Positions 1-11,167 of a stretch of DNA of 64,000 bases are shown here, piece after piece. The DNA comes from Diphasiastrum complanatum. Taxonomy: Eukaryota; Streptophyta; Lycopodiopsida; Lycopodiales; Lycopodiaceae. Numbering within the stretch: the stretch's first letter is position 1; the number at the start of each line of letters is the position of its first letter. The notes beneath the pieces were generated by a model. It was not told where the DNA came from. It saw nothing but the letters and a program-made list of their open reading frames with translations, and made no database searches. The DNA lies in assembly GCA_029204225.1 (NCBI GenBank), contig CM055107.1, positions 6,420,873-6,484,872 of the forward strand, given 5' to 3'. Made by a program: the position numbers and the translations under genes.

Positions 1-600
1 AAATGCACTTTTTTTCAAGATTTTTGGAGTTTCCTTGGGATGTAACTCTTGCAGCTTGGTGAGAAGCTGAATCTGACTTAGATACAAGTTCATACCAGTC
101 TGCGAGGGTTTGTTCCCAGAAAATCTTAAAATTTTGCAAAGAAAACCACAACAAATGCACTTTTTTCAAGATTTTTTATGTTTCAATGAAAAGCAACTCT
201 TGCAGCTAGGTGAGAAGCTGAATCTAACTGATATACAATTGCATTTTAGTCTGCGAGGGTTTTTTCCTAGAAAATCCTAAAATTTTGTAAAAAAACCACA
301 AAAAAATGCACTTTTTTCAAGATTTTTTGAGTTTCCTTAAACAGTAACTCTTGTAGCTTAGTGGGCAGCTGAATCTGACTGAGATACAAGTGCATACCAG
401 TCTAAAAGGGTTTTTTCCCAGAAAATCTTAAAATTTTGTAAGAAAATCACAAAAAAATGCACTTTTCTGAAGATTGTTTGAGTGTTCTTGGGAAGTAGCT
501 CTTGCAGCTTGGTGAGAAGCTGAATCTGACTAATCCAATGGTTAGATTTAGAAATATCTAAGAAAAAGTGCCAGAAAGTGCCAAAAAACTGAGTTTTTTC
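1..600. repeat. 151-bp tandem repeat, about 3.5 copies
   Basis: Units begin near 1, 153, 304 and 455, each opening with AAATGCACTTTT and carrying AACTCTTGCAGCT, GAAGCTGAATCTGACT and a stretch ending AAAATCTTAAAATTTTG. The period is 151-152 bp; the last unit loses register after about 535 and the first runs off the left edge. Related sequence (a TTTTTGGAG block followed by TAGCTCTTG) reappears near 14745-14780, downstream of a gypsy integrase end. I therefore infer that this is the post-pol or LTR-proximal part of a Tat-like gypsy element rather than a centromeric satellite. Confidence 0.8.
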
Positions 601-1029
601 AAGATCCTGACAAATCTGCCCATCAAGAACTCTTGCAAAACTCACATTGTCTAGAAATGGTGCATATACAGCTACTGTAGGAAGGTTGAAGTTTAGATTC
701 ACTCAGATCTGAAGAAATCTCAACAAGAAAAAAAAAGAAAAACACAAAGAACCAAGAAAAGGGGCTAAAATCACACTATTAGCCAACTGAAACTGATCTG
801 ATCTTGTCAAATCTAGGTTGTAGTCACAATATCCATCAAGATCCAACATCCCTGGATTGAACCAAGTGAATGAACCGCAGATCAAGTTGATCAGTACCAA
901 GAAAAATCAGTTTCCACCACCATCCATACCAACCATCCCTCACTCTTCTGCCCACACTCTTTTGTCCATCTCCATATTCTCTTGACAGTATAACTCTCAT
1001 TGCGGTTATTTGTTAAATCCATTTCTGTT
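601..1029. other. non-coding stretch, no gene seen
   Basis: A-rich and pyrimidine-rich sequence without a convincing reading frame. It probably belongs to the same gypsy 3' or LTR region as the repeat to its left. The direct duplication described next starts near 1030. Confidence 0.4.
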
Positions 1030-2247
1030 TCTGTTTACATCCATACGGATCCCTCTTTTCTTGATTCCTTTCTCCTCTTCTTTTTCTTCTTCCACTTCAA
1101 AAAAAAAAAAAAAGTTGGAACACCAGAGTCATTGAGCAAACCTTGAAGCAATTCACCAACCAACTACTTTGCGACATTCTAGTGCTGAACTATGGAGACC
1201 GTCCTTGTAGGATTATTGAAATTAAAAAAGTTCCCTGCTGAAACAATCGGAGACTACACCTATCGGATCTATCATCTAGTGAAGGATTGCGATCCCCCGA
1301 TTCTCCAACAGATCATCATGGCAAAAATACTATGTTGGACTGCCCAAAAGGAGTAGATTTGGTATGGAAGAGTTAGCATCCTATGCGTCGCTTGCACAAC
1401 TATGTAAGGATGCTGCCAAGATGGAAATTGCACTCGGGAAGAAGGATTTTCCCTATCTAGATGGGGAATCAAAGGAACAAAGGTCGACAACGAGCAATGA
1501 TCCAACAAGAATGGAACCCCATGCAAGGCAACAAAGTGCAGCAAGGTCAAGTAGAACAAGTGCAGCGGAAGACCCAGAACCTTGCACTTTAAGCTGTCAG
1601 CAAGCTTATGCTCGCTCTATTAAGTTTCTTGAAAAGGACGAATGTACCTTCTACTTTGGAGATCATCCAAGTTCCAGGTGTCCAATCAAGAATCCGCACT
1701 TGTTAAAAGGACAAAATATAGAGCAACAAGCTTGTCGACAGCAAGATCCAACGGTTCAATGGTCATAAGCAGAATCAAGCCAACAAGGAGCTCACTAGAA
1801 GGGTGGATGTCAGATTGATCCATCTAAATCACGAGTTTCTTCAACAAACAGTGGCAAGGTAGAAGTTTTGGTTATATCCTCTTGCATGTCACCGAATTCA
1901 ATGGAGGACCATAACAGCCTACCAGTCTATTTTGTGGAAGATCCTAAGGGGAATCTGTTACCAGTGTATGTCTATGAACTTAGAGGTGATGGCATACTGC
2001 ACTCAGTTAGGTGCTATGGATGCGGAGGAAAACACCGACGTGCTGAATGTCCACACCGAGGGGATCCGTCAACATTTGATCCTTCGTGTTCACAATGCGG
2101 CGTTAATCATCCATGCCGAGATTGCCCGATGAGAAATTCACAAATAGCCAGGAGGCATTTGGCCTATGTAGATCGACATGCACCTGTGGTAACCCTTCTA
2201 CCTCGAACGTACTACAAAAGGAAAATCTTAGTGCCACCGGGTTATGA
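1030..2247 (+). repeat. direct duplication, copy 1
   Basis: This block of about 1.2 kb is repeated at 3648-4864 with the same order and high identity. Both start near ACATCCATA and stop just after GGGTTATGA, where copy 1 runs into unrelated A/T-rich DNA and copy 2 continues in the gag frame. The offset is about 2616 bp. Confidence 0.85.
1126..2247 (+). pseudogene. gypsy-type gag with zinc knuckles, truncated copy 1
   Basis: A gag-like frame. The N-terminal stretch from the ATG at 1192 contains GDYTYRIYHLVKDC, which resembles the plant gypsy capsid region ETIGDYVTRFRHLVKDC. A stop near 1354 and a frame change precede 1364-1768, which contains LAQLCKDAAKMEI and a degraded knuckle (Cys-X2-Tyr-X3-His-X4-Cys). 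After further stops, 1868-2247 carries two intact knuckles, CYGCGGKHRRAEC and CSQCGVNHPCRDC, both CX2CX3HX4C. It would bind retrotransposon RNA. The copy is cut at 2247 and is a pseudogene; no protease or RT follows in frame. Confidence 0.7.
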
Positions 2248-2441
2248 TTTTACGAATTGTTATCTCTTGTAGGAACTCAGCTTGGAGTATCGTAAATATA
2301 AAGTATAATGTAATGGCTTTTTGGATGATTCACAATATGAAGCTTATTTTTCGTTTGCAATGCCCATTTTGGAATTTTTCTAGAACATATCTTAACAGTT
2401 GTGAATTTTATACAATTCTAAACTCAATGGCTTTAGATTAG

Positions 2442-2778
2442 GAGCTAGAAAAGGTTCGGATCATGAATGAATTTCAAAATATTTTTCCAATTGACTTATC
2501 TCATGATTTATCACATTCTAGGTTAGTGATCACATAATTGAGCTAATTTCTAGGTAGTCATCCTATCTTTAGACAATCGTATTGGTTTTTTTAAAGATTA
2601 TTGATTATATTCAAAATTATCTTAAGATGGGACATATTAGACCCAATAAATTACCATGGGATGCTCCCGTTCCTCTGAAAGCAAAGAAAGATGGAGACTT
2701 TCGAATGTGTCTAGAATATAAAGAGTTAAATAAAGTAATTATCAAAAACAAATATCCATTGTCCAAGATGATCTGATT
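2442..2778 (+). pseudogene. gypsy reverse transcriptase N-terminal fragment
   Basis: The start reads ELEKVRIMNEFQNIFPIDL, like the linker before gypsy RT (FPDVFPEDL). After a frameshift, 2582-2776 reads YLKMGHIRPNK, then a W-AP segment, KKDGDFRMCLEYKELNK and KNKYPL, which are the first conserved blocks of Ty3/gypsy RT. The catalytic YxDD block is absent because the fragment ends at 2778, where copia-derived sequence begins. It is a dead scrap; RT assignment is secure, clade is not. Confidence 0.75.
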
Positions 2779-2819
2779 GATCTTTTGGAGTTAAATACTC
2801 CAACTTTAACCTGCAATTA

Positions 2820-2831
2820 GCTCTGATATTG
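2820..2831 (-). promoter_or_regulatory. decayed tRNA-Met primer-binding site
   Basis: GCTCTGATATTG is the reverse complement of CAATATCAGAGC, close to the canonical TGGTATCAGAGC. It abuts the LTR that starts at 2832, so that LTR is the 5' LTR of a minus-strand copia element whose body is lost. Confidence 0.6.
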
Positions 2832-3466
2832 TGTGAACAAATCAGATCCATAACATGCTTAATGCAACAATTGATCTTTGTCTAAACTTGAGTGCACATC
2901 TAGATTCATCAACAAGCTAGAAATCATGCATCTACCATGCTAGAACTTGAAAATTCATTCATATCTCATCAAAATCACTAAGAAGCAATATGGTCCTGTC
3001 TATGTCCGTACAACAGTACCAGTAGTACAACATTCACACATGTGGATTCACAAGAAAAATTGCATTCTACACATAAGAATTGAATATATAAAGAGAAATA
3101 TGACAAAGATGAACATAGAATCAAAAGAGAAACATTTTCCATACAAAATGAGAACATCAAGATATGTTCTCCACACAGGTACAACTATTTATAACAAAAA
3201 TAGTGTCACTTGCCAAATATTGCTCTAAAGTAGTAGCTCCTAGGTACTTCACCAAAAAGCTCGATTTTTATGACTAGATGCAATGTATCCATATCAACCA
3301 ATAAAAGTAGTTCTAAATATGAGCTTATAAACTTGTCTACTTGCTAAACATAGTAGTGACACTATTTTTAGGCCTTATTGACATAAGAAATTCTATCTCT
3401 AAATTAAAAATCACTTTGGCCTCAAAATTGGCAAATTAGATCAACTTAACTAGTTGACATTTCACA
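2832..3466 (-). mobile_element. orphan copia LTR, TGTGAA...TTCACA family
   Basis: Starts TGTGAACAAATCAGATCC and ends GACATTTCACA (635 bp). It resembles the LTRs of the element at 34520-37457: same start next to a PBS, the same TTATAAC box region (near 3188), and the same terminal TTTGGCCTCAA...TTGGCAAAT block. A PBS relic touches its left edge. The element body is gone and gypsy sequence abuts within about 50 bp. Confidence 0.65.
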
Positions 3467-3505
3467 TAACATACGTGATCAAAAGATCAAATGCTAGATT
3501 CATAT

Positions 3506-3619
3506 GTATTTTGTAATAGTAGTAAGCATTCAACTATCGGTTATAACCCGATTATGCTTATGTACGGTTTGGAACCTAGATCCCTCATCGTCGTTGAAAC
3601 TCAATCGATCAAGTTTTAG
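3506..3619 (+). pseudogene. gypsy integrase C-proximal fragment
   Basis: The frame reads SSKHSTIGYNPIMLMYG and then LEPRSLIV, the block following the catalytic core of plant gypsy integrase (AYNSSKHSTTGYSPF...YG). The same block occurs at 56088-56160 in a longer integrase. It ends at a stop at 3617-3619, shortly before the duplicated gag block. Confidence 0.7.
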
Positions 3620-3647
3620 AAAGTAGTGGATTTCCTATACAACATGC

Positions 3648-4864
3648 CTGTTCACATCCATATGGATCCCTCTTTTCTTGATTCCTTTCTCCTCTTCTTT
3701 TATTTCTTCCACTTCAAAAAAAAAAAAAAGTTGGAACACCAGAGTCATTGAGCAAACCTTGAAGCAATTCACCAACCAACTACTTTGCGACATTCTAGTG
3801 CTGAACTATGAAGACCGCCCTTGTAGGATTATCGAAATTAAAAAAGTTCCCTGCTGAAACAATCAGAGACTACACCTATCGGATCTATCATCTAGTGAAG
3901 GATTGTTATCCCCCGATTCTCCAATAGATCATCATGGCAAAAATACTATGTTGGACTGCCCAAAAGGATCAGATTTGGTATGGAAGAGTTAGCATCCTGT
4001 GCGTCGCTTGCACAACTCTGTAAGGATGCTGCCAAGATGGAAATCTCACTCGGGAAGAAGGATTTTCCCTATCTAGATGAGGAATCAGAGGAACAAAGGT
4101 CGACAACGAGCAATGATCCAACAAGAATGGAACCCCATGCAAGGCAACAAAGTGCAGCAAGGTCAAGTGAAACAAGTGCAGCGGAAGACCCAGAACCTTG
4201 CACTTTAAGCTGTCAGCAAGCTTATGCTTGCTCTATTAAGTTTCTTGAAAAGGACGAATGTACCTTCTACTTTGGAGATCATCCAAGTTCCAGGTGTCCA
4301 ATCAAGAATCCGCGCTTGTTAAAAGGACAAAATATAGAGCAACAAGCTTGTCGACAGCAAGATCCAGCGGTTCAATGGTCATAAGCAGAATCAAGCCAAC
4401 AAGGAGCTCACTAGAAGGGTGGATGTCAGATTGATCCATCTAAATCACGAGTTTCTTCAACAAACAGTGGCAAGGTAGAAGTTTTGGTTATATCCTCTTG
4501 CATGTCACCGAATTCAATGGAGGACCATAACAACCTACCAGTCTATTTTGTGGAAGATCCTAAGGGGAATCTATTACCAGTGTATGCCTATGAACCTAGA
4601 GGTGATGGCATACTGCACTCAATTAGGTGCTATGGATGCGGAGGAAAACACCGACGTGCTGAATGTCCACATCGAGGGGATCCGTCAACATTTGATCCCT
4701 CGTGTTCACAATGCGGAGTTAATCATCCATGCCGAGACTGCCCGATGAGAAATTCACAAATAGCCAGGAGGCATTTGGCCTATGTAGACTGACATGCACC
4801 TGTGGTAACCCTTCTACCTCGAACATACTACAAAAGAAAAATCTTAGTGCCATCGGGTTATGAA
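3648..4864 (+). repeat. direct duplication, copy 2
   Basis: Second copy of the block at 1030-2247. Most differences are substitutions; one changes an Arg codon (CGA in copy 1) to TGA at 4790-4792. This copy keeps its downstream continuation, so it is closer to the ancestral arrangement. Confidence 0.85.
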
Positions 4865-5644
4865 GCGAGTGACGAAGAAGAAAATCTGAGAAAAGTCCCA
4901 AGGTACGCAAAGGTACCCTCGGGCAAACAAGTAGAACCATCACAGAAGACAAAGATGGTAGAATTCATCAAGCCAACGCCTGTCGAGGAGGTCAAGACAC
5001 AAGCACTCGAGGAACTCCAGTAGATTTTGTCAGGGCTTTTTTCGCACTCAATGCGAAGAATTCTTAGTGATGAATTACAAAGGGGAGTAGCGTCAACAAG
5101 GCAACTTGAAGGCAATTCAGCACAAGATCCAAGAAAAATTGCCATCACGCAGCCTTCAACGGGAAAGTGCAATGACCAAGAGAAGACTAAAGTTGATGAT
5201 TGTCCCTCAGTGAGCAAGATTCAACCAAAGTCTAATTGTTTCACAATTCAACAGACCCCCAAATCAACGCCAATTCGGGGTATATCCATTCTTCAAAGGC
5301 CAAATCCAAGGAATCCAAGCCCAAAATGGCCAATTGTACAGCAAGGACCAGAACCTACAATGATAAAGCCTTGTCCTAAATCTATGATATTGACTGCTGA
5401 GGAAAGTCGTCAGGCTGATGCATACTGCGAATACCTGGACAGTCAAGAGCATCAAGCAAACACGTCATATCCACATTATGATTTGGGGGAGTCAATGACA
5501 TTGGGACCAGTTGCGTCGATCTATGAAGATCCATTATATCAGCAAGATTTATCTTGGGATCCTCCAATGGAATGCCTCAACTACCCAATTGTCAATGAAC
5601 AAGGTTATCTGATATGGCCACCAGACCCTTATGTGTATTATTGA
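3746..5644 (+). pseudogene. gag with three tandem zinc knuckles and long C-terminal extension
   Basis: From 3980 to 5644 one frame is kept, interrupted by stops at about 4382, 4418, 4790 and 5021. It holds LAQLCKDAAKMEI, a first knuckle with one Cys replaced by Tyr, then CYGCGGKHRRAEC and CSQCGVNHPCRDC, then an acidic stretch (EASDEEENL). The final 205 codons (5027-5644) are Pro/Gln-rich with RQADAYCEYLDSQEHQ and end in PPDPYVYY; I do not recognise this extension. No protease, RT or integrase follows; instead an LTR-like region begins. The layout gag-extension-LTR fits a gag-only (TR-GAG-like) non-autonomous element, but no matching 5' LTR was found. Confidence 0.65.
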
Positions 5645-6600
5645 AAATCTGGCAAGTCTAGGTTCTTGCTGATCAACAATCAATAAAGCCTTAGGTTCTA
5701 TGTAAGCGAATTCTATTTACGCTTTTCCTGAAGCACCCATGTCCCAGCAATAAATGAACCGACAATAGTGCCCCTTCACGACAGTTGCAGCCTAGGGCCA
5801 AGGGACCGGCACTACTTTGGGTCGTGGACTCTATTGTGGGTATTTCATGTATACAAATAAATAAGTGGGTCCCACCACTTAAAATACTGTTGGCCAAGCC
5901 TTGTCTAGTGGGCCCCACCACAGTACAATAGAATAATAAGTGCAAGGCACTGGCATCCTGTGTGTATAAGCCCAGCCACCAATGAGCACAAGTAGCAAGT
6001 TGTAATTCCTAGGAATAAGAGACTAGGGGCTTAAAACTCTAAAATGACATTAGAGGCCCTAAGTCAAGTTGCAAATAAAAAAGCTAAAAGGGGCCAACTT
6101 AAAACTCACATGAATCATGTGAGTGCCCTTGTGCTTTCTTAGCACCATTAGATTTAAAGTTGTGTTTCTTTGAAAGGCTTGGATTAGAATCCTTGCCCCA
6201 ATGAAGTGGCCAATGAGAGTAAAGGAGGCTCACCTCTAAAATCTATAAGAGGGAGTCATTTCCTTTGTATTGTATCATCTTCCTTCTCATTCTAATAAAA
6301 CTCTCTTGGTTTCTCCATCTCCATCTCCCTCTCTTTCTCTCCTCTCTCTCTCTCTTCTCCCTGTCTCCCTATGTTGGGATAGAATAGCTTTGGGTAGGCG
6401 CTCGAGCCCCCGAAGCCTTTCTCAACCTAGGCGTTCTCTCTCTCCCTCTCTCCACTCTCTTTCTCCTCTCCCTCTCTCTTCTTGCTATGTAGGTGAAGGC
6501 GAGGTTGCCGCTCCCAGCGACGGACCCCTATGCTACATCGACGACACAACAAGCCTCTTTTTCAGTTGTATCCATCAGTAATATGCTATAGAAGTCAATA
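5645..6600 (+). promoter_or_regulatory. LTR-like region with TATA box and polyA signal
   Basis: TATAAGA at 6244-6250 is followed by a pyrimidine-rich leader and AATAAA at 6294-6299, the usual U3/R layout of a plant LTR; 6300-6480 is CT-rich like a U5 leader. A perfect inverted repeat ACTCACATG-AAT-CATGTGAGT lies near 6102-6122. Exact LTR ends were not found. It lies just after the gag extension and is probably that element's 3' LTR. Confidence 0.45.
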
Positions 6601-9600
6601 GAAATCTAAAACTGTCAAAAAGTAAAAAAAAATTGAGTCTTTTTTGGGGGGGATTTGTTGCATGCTAGAGTCAAGGCTTCTAGCCTTGATCTCTTAGGTT
6701 TCAAATTTAGGTCATTTCAGCTTTCATTTGAGCCTATGCAGGTTGCCATAGCTATTGGGAGCAAGAACAACGAGCTTGTGCAAGCTAGGAGCTGTCAGTG
6801 CCCACTTTAGCCTCAAAAAAATAGTTTCTTTTTTTATTTGTTTATGATCTATTTGTAGCCCATGGATTTGATTGAGAGCTTGGTAGGGCCATTTTTGGGC
6901 TTTATGAACTATTGCTAACCTCAAGTTATGGTGATTTTTCTTGCTTTTTGGATGCCCATATGGCTATTTTTTTGCCGATGACTGCTCGCACATATGGATA
7001 GTACAGTCAGTGGTGAGTATTATAGATGATATAGAAATGACCTAGACCTAGCTTTACAACATGTACTTTCGTTGAGAATCAATCAATGTTCAAGGCAATT
7101 TTACAAATTTGTTTTAGTAAAACATTGATGCATATGTGAATGAAATATTTTGTGGGGACAATGGTACAATGTTTCTAGCATCTTGCATGAGTGGTCTACA
7201 TTGGTTTCAAGCAGTTATGGGCTTTGTATGGTATTGATACAGATTCTATGACATAAAATGGAAAAAAATAATAATATTATCTCCTATAGTGTGGATAATC
7301 AATAACTCAATGAACTAATACAAGAATTAAATTCGTAAATTTCTGGTGAAGTGTGATTGCGTCTGTAATATATTGAATCCATTATTAATAGTGAAAGAAA
7401 TAACTGAGTCAATGTGGTTTGATTTCTTTCCAAACAAGCTATTGATACATTTTGGTTGAAAGTGACTTTTTTGAGATACTATGTAACATGAGCGGCTTAA
7501 TATTTGCATGTAGAAGATTGCATGTATGTCCAACAGTGTTTTCAACTACGGGAATTGTCACTATACTTGATACCCATATAAATGACTGGCAATTCAATTT
7601 GTTTCAAGTTATTGGATTACGAACTATTTGGAAAAGTGTTGCGAAGAAGTTGTAGAAAGTGTTTCGATTCTTTGTTGAAAAGATATTGATACAGTTTGGC
7701 CGAAAGTCGAATTTTTGAGATATTGTGTAAGACGAAGGCTCAATATTTACATGTCAAAGATTGTACGCCTTTCCAACGTTGTTTTAAAAAATCAAGGACT
7801 ATTAGTACACTTAAGACCTGTTACTGACAATTTGATTTGTTTCAAATTATTGGATTACAAATTGTACTATTTGAAAAAGTGTTATGAGGAAGTCGTAAAT
7901 TGTAAAATTCCATAATTCTTGGTAAATGATAATTGGAGTAGTTATTGAGTACTTACAATTTTTTTTCAAATATAGAATATATGACTTTATAGTGTGAAAG
8001 AACTGACTAAATTGGTTGTAGTTCGATTTCTTTTCAAAAAAGCTATCAATAGAGATGATGAATGTTGTTTTTTTTTGAGATATTTATAAGACGAAACTAT
8101 TTTGGTATGCTTACCATGTTTGATTGCTAGGTAAAATGTAGAATTAGATAACTCATATTTTTTAATAAGAATCTGGTTTGAAAAATATTTGTGAAGTCTA
8201 GTAACTGTTGGAAATAAATATGATAATGAACTTAAAGGGATTTACTCTGAGTACGAAAACTTATACTTCATTCTATATGATCAGATAGATGCAGCTACAT
8301 ATTAGTTCTATGATTGTATAGATTTTTTGCAAATTCGCTATCATGTTTTTGATATTATCAAATGATCAATCTAAGAAATGTGCAGAAATGCACTATAACC
8401 ACCGACCTCACTGTTATGCATCATATACTAGACACGATATGTTGAGCATCTGTTGCAAGTTCAGTTTTCCATGCATAAATTTTTATTACTTTTTCGCATA
8501 TACTCTGAGCTGCATAGGGCATTTGCTAAATGTGTGGGCATGAATGTTTGTATAGACACATAGTTGAGAGGGGGTTGCGAGAGGAAAAAGTGGGAACCGA
8601 AATAGTAAAGTGGGGTGGGGAGTGACTCCATCGCCCAATGGGTAAGGCACAGAAGAAAAAATATATATATATAAAAAGAAGAAAAAGAAAACCGAAAAAG
8701 AGAGAGAAAGAAAGATTGAGAGAAAAGTAAAAGAAAAAAAGAGAGGAAAAAAAAAGGACTTCAACCATCTCTATCAGACCCCAAACCAATTTGTGAGGAC
8801 CAGTGACGTCTCACACATCCATAGAAGGTGAGGACAATTTTTCCTAATTGATTCTATAGATTTAACGGAAAACCAGTACTTTCTACCATCTTGTGTATTG
8901 GATCTTAGGACAGTAAGTTGTCCTACAAGGACTACTGTCAAAATATAGGGCTTGAGAGAAGATTCAGTACAAAAAGGATAGATTGTTATTCCCCGTTGAA
9001 TCGGTTCTTAGAGAATATAAGTTGAATGTCTAAACAAAAAAAAAAAAGTTGGTAATCACCAGTCTGGATCGGTTTAAGTCACTGGGGCACTAAAGCCTCA
9101 TTGCATATACATTCATACACACATCAATGACACGATGGTAGACACAATACTGATGACTTGCATCCATATCATCCCATTTCCAATTCTAAGATTTGCATTT
9201 GCATATCTCGCCATGCATGGGTCCGAAGGTGGGCATTGTCTTACATCTGATGGGAATGAGAGCATTTGCCATTTAGGTCACAGGTGGGTTTTTACAGGTA
9301 CACCAAATTGTTCAAAGATGTTGCAGTTGAATCCAATCTAGTTGCAGATGGATCCTAAGGGCTCAATCGATGGCCTTTGGGTGGGAAGCTATTGAAGACA
9401 TCCCACCAACTCACTGTGGTTAGCATCACCTAGCAAGGATGTTGAGCCCACTATACTTGATTCACCACTTGGAGCTGATGCGAAACTAGAGACTCTGGGT
9501 CCGCCGTATGGGGACCAGACTACCCAGTGGTAGTCGCCGATGTTAGCCGATATATCCGCACGAAAAATGGGGCTAATATTGAAGCTTAAGTTCGCCATAA

Positions 9601-9796
9601 CTGAAAAATGGGCATGTAAAACCTGGGTATTAGAGAACAATTGGCAAAAAATTGCCTTAGGATTGGTGGGTTCCAGCCCGCCGCCCTAAATGAGGCCAGA
9701 GAAAAGTTTGCGGTTTTAGAAATGGCCTGTGATAATGTTTTGCGACTTTTTTGCCAGATGTAAAAATAGCCAGCATAGTCGTGCTAAAATCCTACC
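6601..9796. repeat. non-coding region with degenerate internal repeats
   Basis: No gene seen. Within 7330-8110 a unit recurs imperfectly. One unit (AAGCTATTGATACATTTTGG to TTGGATTACGAACTATTTGG) starts near 7434 and a relative starts near 7680 (ATATTGATACAGTTTGGCCG...TTGGATTACAAATTG). A third partial copy starts near 8040, and 7330-7430 resembles 7915-8030. The stretch 8640-8760 is purine-rich. None of the short frames here has recognisable domains. Confidence 0.45.
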
Positions 9797-9892
9797 ATGT
9801 ACAGAGTTAGTTTTACTAATATATGGTTCTATTTTATCACTTTCATAGATGATTATTCTAGATGGTCTACAGTCATGTTCATTAAGCCCTAG
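9797..9892 (+). pseudogene. copia integrase core scrap
   Basis: A 31-codon frame containing FYFITFIDDYSRWSTVMFIK, which matches the Ty1/copia integrase block around the second catalytic Asp (YFVTFIDDYSRKTWVYFLK). It is bounded by a stop at 9890. Flanking DNA is not recognisably copia. Confidence 0.7.
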
Positions 9893-9947
9893 TGCATTTT
9901 CAGGGAAACCATGTTGTCGTGGGAGCCCTAGTCATGAATGCCAGAAA

Positions 9948-10246
9948 AGTAAAACTGACCAAAAAAAAAAAAAATAGGTGCCCTGGGTGCCGTGGAACTG
10001 AAGTTCCATGGCACCTGTACGGCACCTATGGAACCTGTGCCGTGGTACGGCACTTGGAACTTCGGCCTTACTCTTTTGAGTTTGAGTATTATTGATTTTT
10101 CTGAACTGAACTATGTCTGGTATTCATGAAGCCCTCCCTTGTGTTTATTTCATAGAGATTAATTTTTTTCTGATTGTGGAGGACATAGAAGTGTAATTGT
10201 GCAGCTGAATCATATTCTATGCTAGGAGTTCAGCTGCTGTGGTTAC
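9948..10246 (+). repeat. interspersed repeat, copy A, with strong hairpin
   Basis: Inverted relative of 47748-48033. It opens AAAACTGACC plus an A-run, then a foldback GTGCCGTGGAACT-GA-AGTTCCATGGCAC (13-bp stem, one mismatch), and ends near GTTCAGCTGCTGTGGTTACT. No coding capacity was seen. Class is unknown; the internal A-run and palindromes could come from a processed transcript or a MITE-like element. Confidence 0.7.
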
Positions 10247-11167
10247 TCCTATTTTGCTCTTACCCATCCAGATTGTATGATATTAACTTTTTTCTTCATA
10301 TTTGTTGACTTTTTGGAATTCGCCCAACACTCTTTATATGGTGTAGGTACATTTTATGTGTTTCAAATCATATTCTCAACATACTAAAGAAGTTGTACTA
10401 GCTGTACTGAAAGAGAGTTTTTGTCAACGTGAATTTTCTAAGTTTAATGAGTAGTAGTTAATTTACTAGAACATGAGCATGCACATGCTCATATCGTTGT
10501 GACATTTCTGAGTAAATTTGGGCATGAAGTTTTTTTAGTTTTATCTTGTGCTAGGAGTCGGATTCACAAAATCTGTCTTTACAATGCCGTTCTTTTGCTT
10601 GCAAGGTATACTTCATCTAATTTTGAGCTTTGCTAATTCTTCAGAAGGCCATAATAAAATATGTGGTATGCTTTATATTATTGCATTCTTTTTTTCTTCA
10701 AAGCTTGCATATAAAGATGGAAAAGGTTCGAAGAAAGGACTACACATTGGCTGTCATTATAGCTCCACAAGCCTTTCTGTTGCTTGGGTAGTTGACAGTA
10801 GGGTAGAAGTAGATGGCTTAAAGCACAAGGAGAGTTCAATGAGTTAGGAATTGCCCAAAATGAAATTATAAGTCAACTATCTCAATAAACATTCTCATGT
10901 ACTTCTTTAATGCATGGTTGTGATGAGTTGACATGAGGACGACCATGAAGATTGTGTCTTCCTTCACTGTAGAACATTGTTTTGTGTTCACTTAATTTTC
11001 TTTCCGAGGGTAAAAATTGTGCGCAATGTCCTTTTCAAAGCTTCCCTCTCATGTTTCTGTTTTGTGATACTTAATTCAGAATTGAGTAGGTTCTCAACAG
11101 ATTTTGCTTTGTTGAAGCTTATATAATCAGCTTGTGTACATTGAATGCAAAATTTGCTCTTGTGCTC
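10247..11167 (+). other. non-coding; one unrecognised 99-codon frame at 10548-10847
   Basis: Mostly A/T-rich and intron-like. The frame at 10548-10847 contains LAYKDGKGSKKGLHIGC; I recognise no domain. An AG just before 11170 could be a 3' splice acceptor for the hAT-like exon that follows. I see no promoter or other gene. Confidence 0.3.

Noticed and set aside
6270-6581. 103-codon Ser/Leu/Pro-rich frame
   Set aside because: It lies in the CT-rich leader after a TATA box and AATAAA in LTR-like DNA; composition explains it.
8600-8660. CCATCGCCCAATGGGTAAGGC looked like a tRNA A-box or SINE head
   Set aside because: No B-box (GGTTCGAANCC) follows at the right distance and no cloverleaf can be formed.
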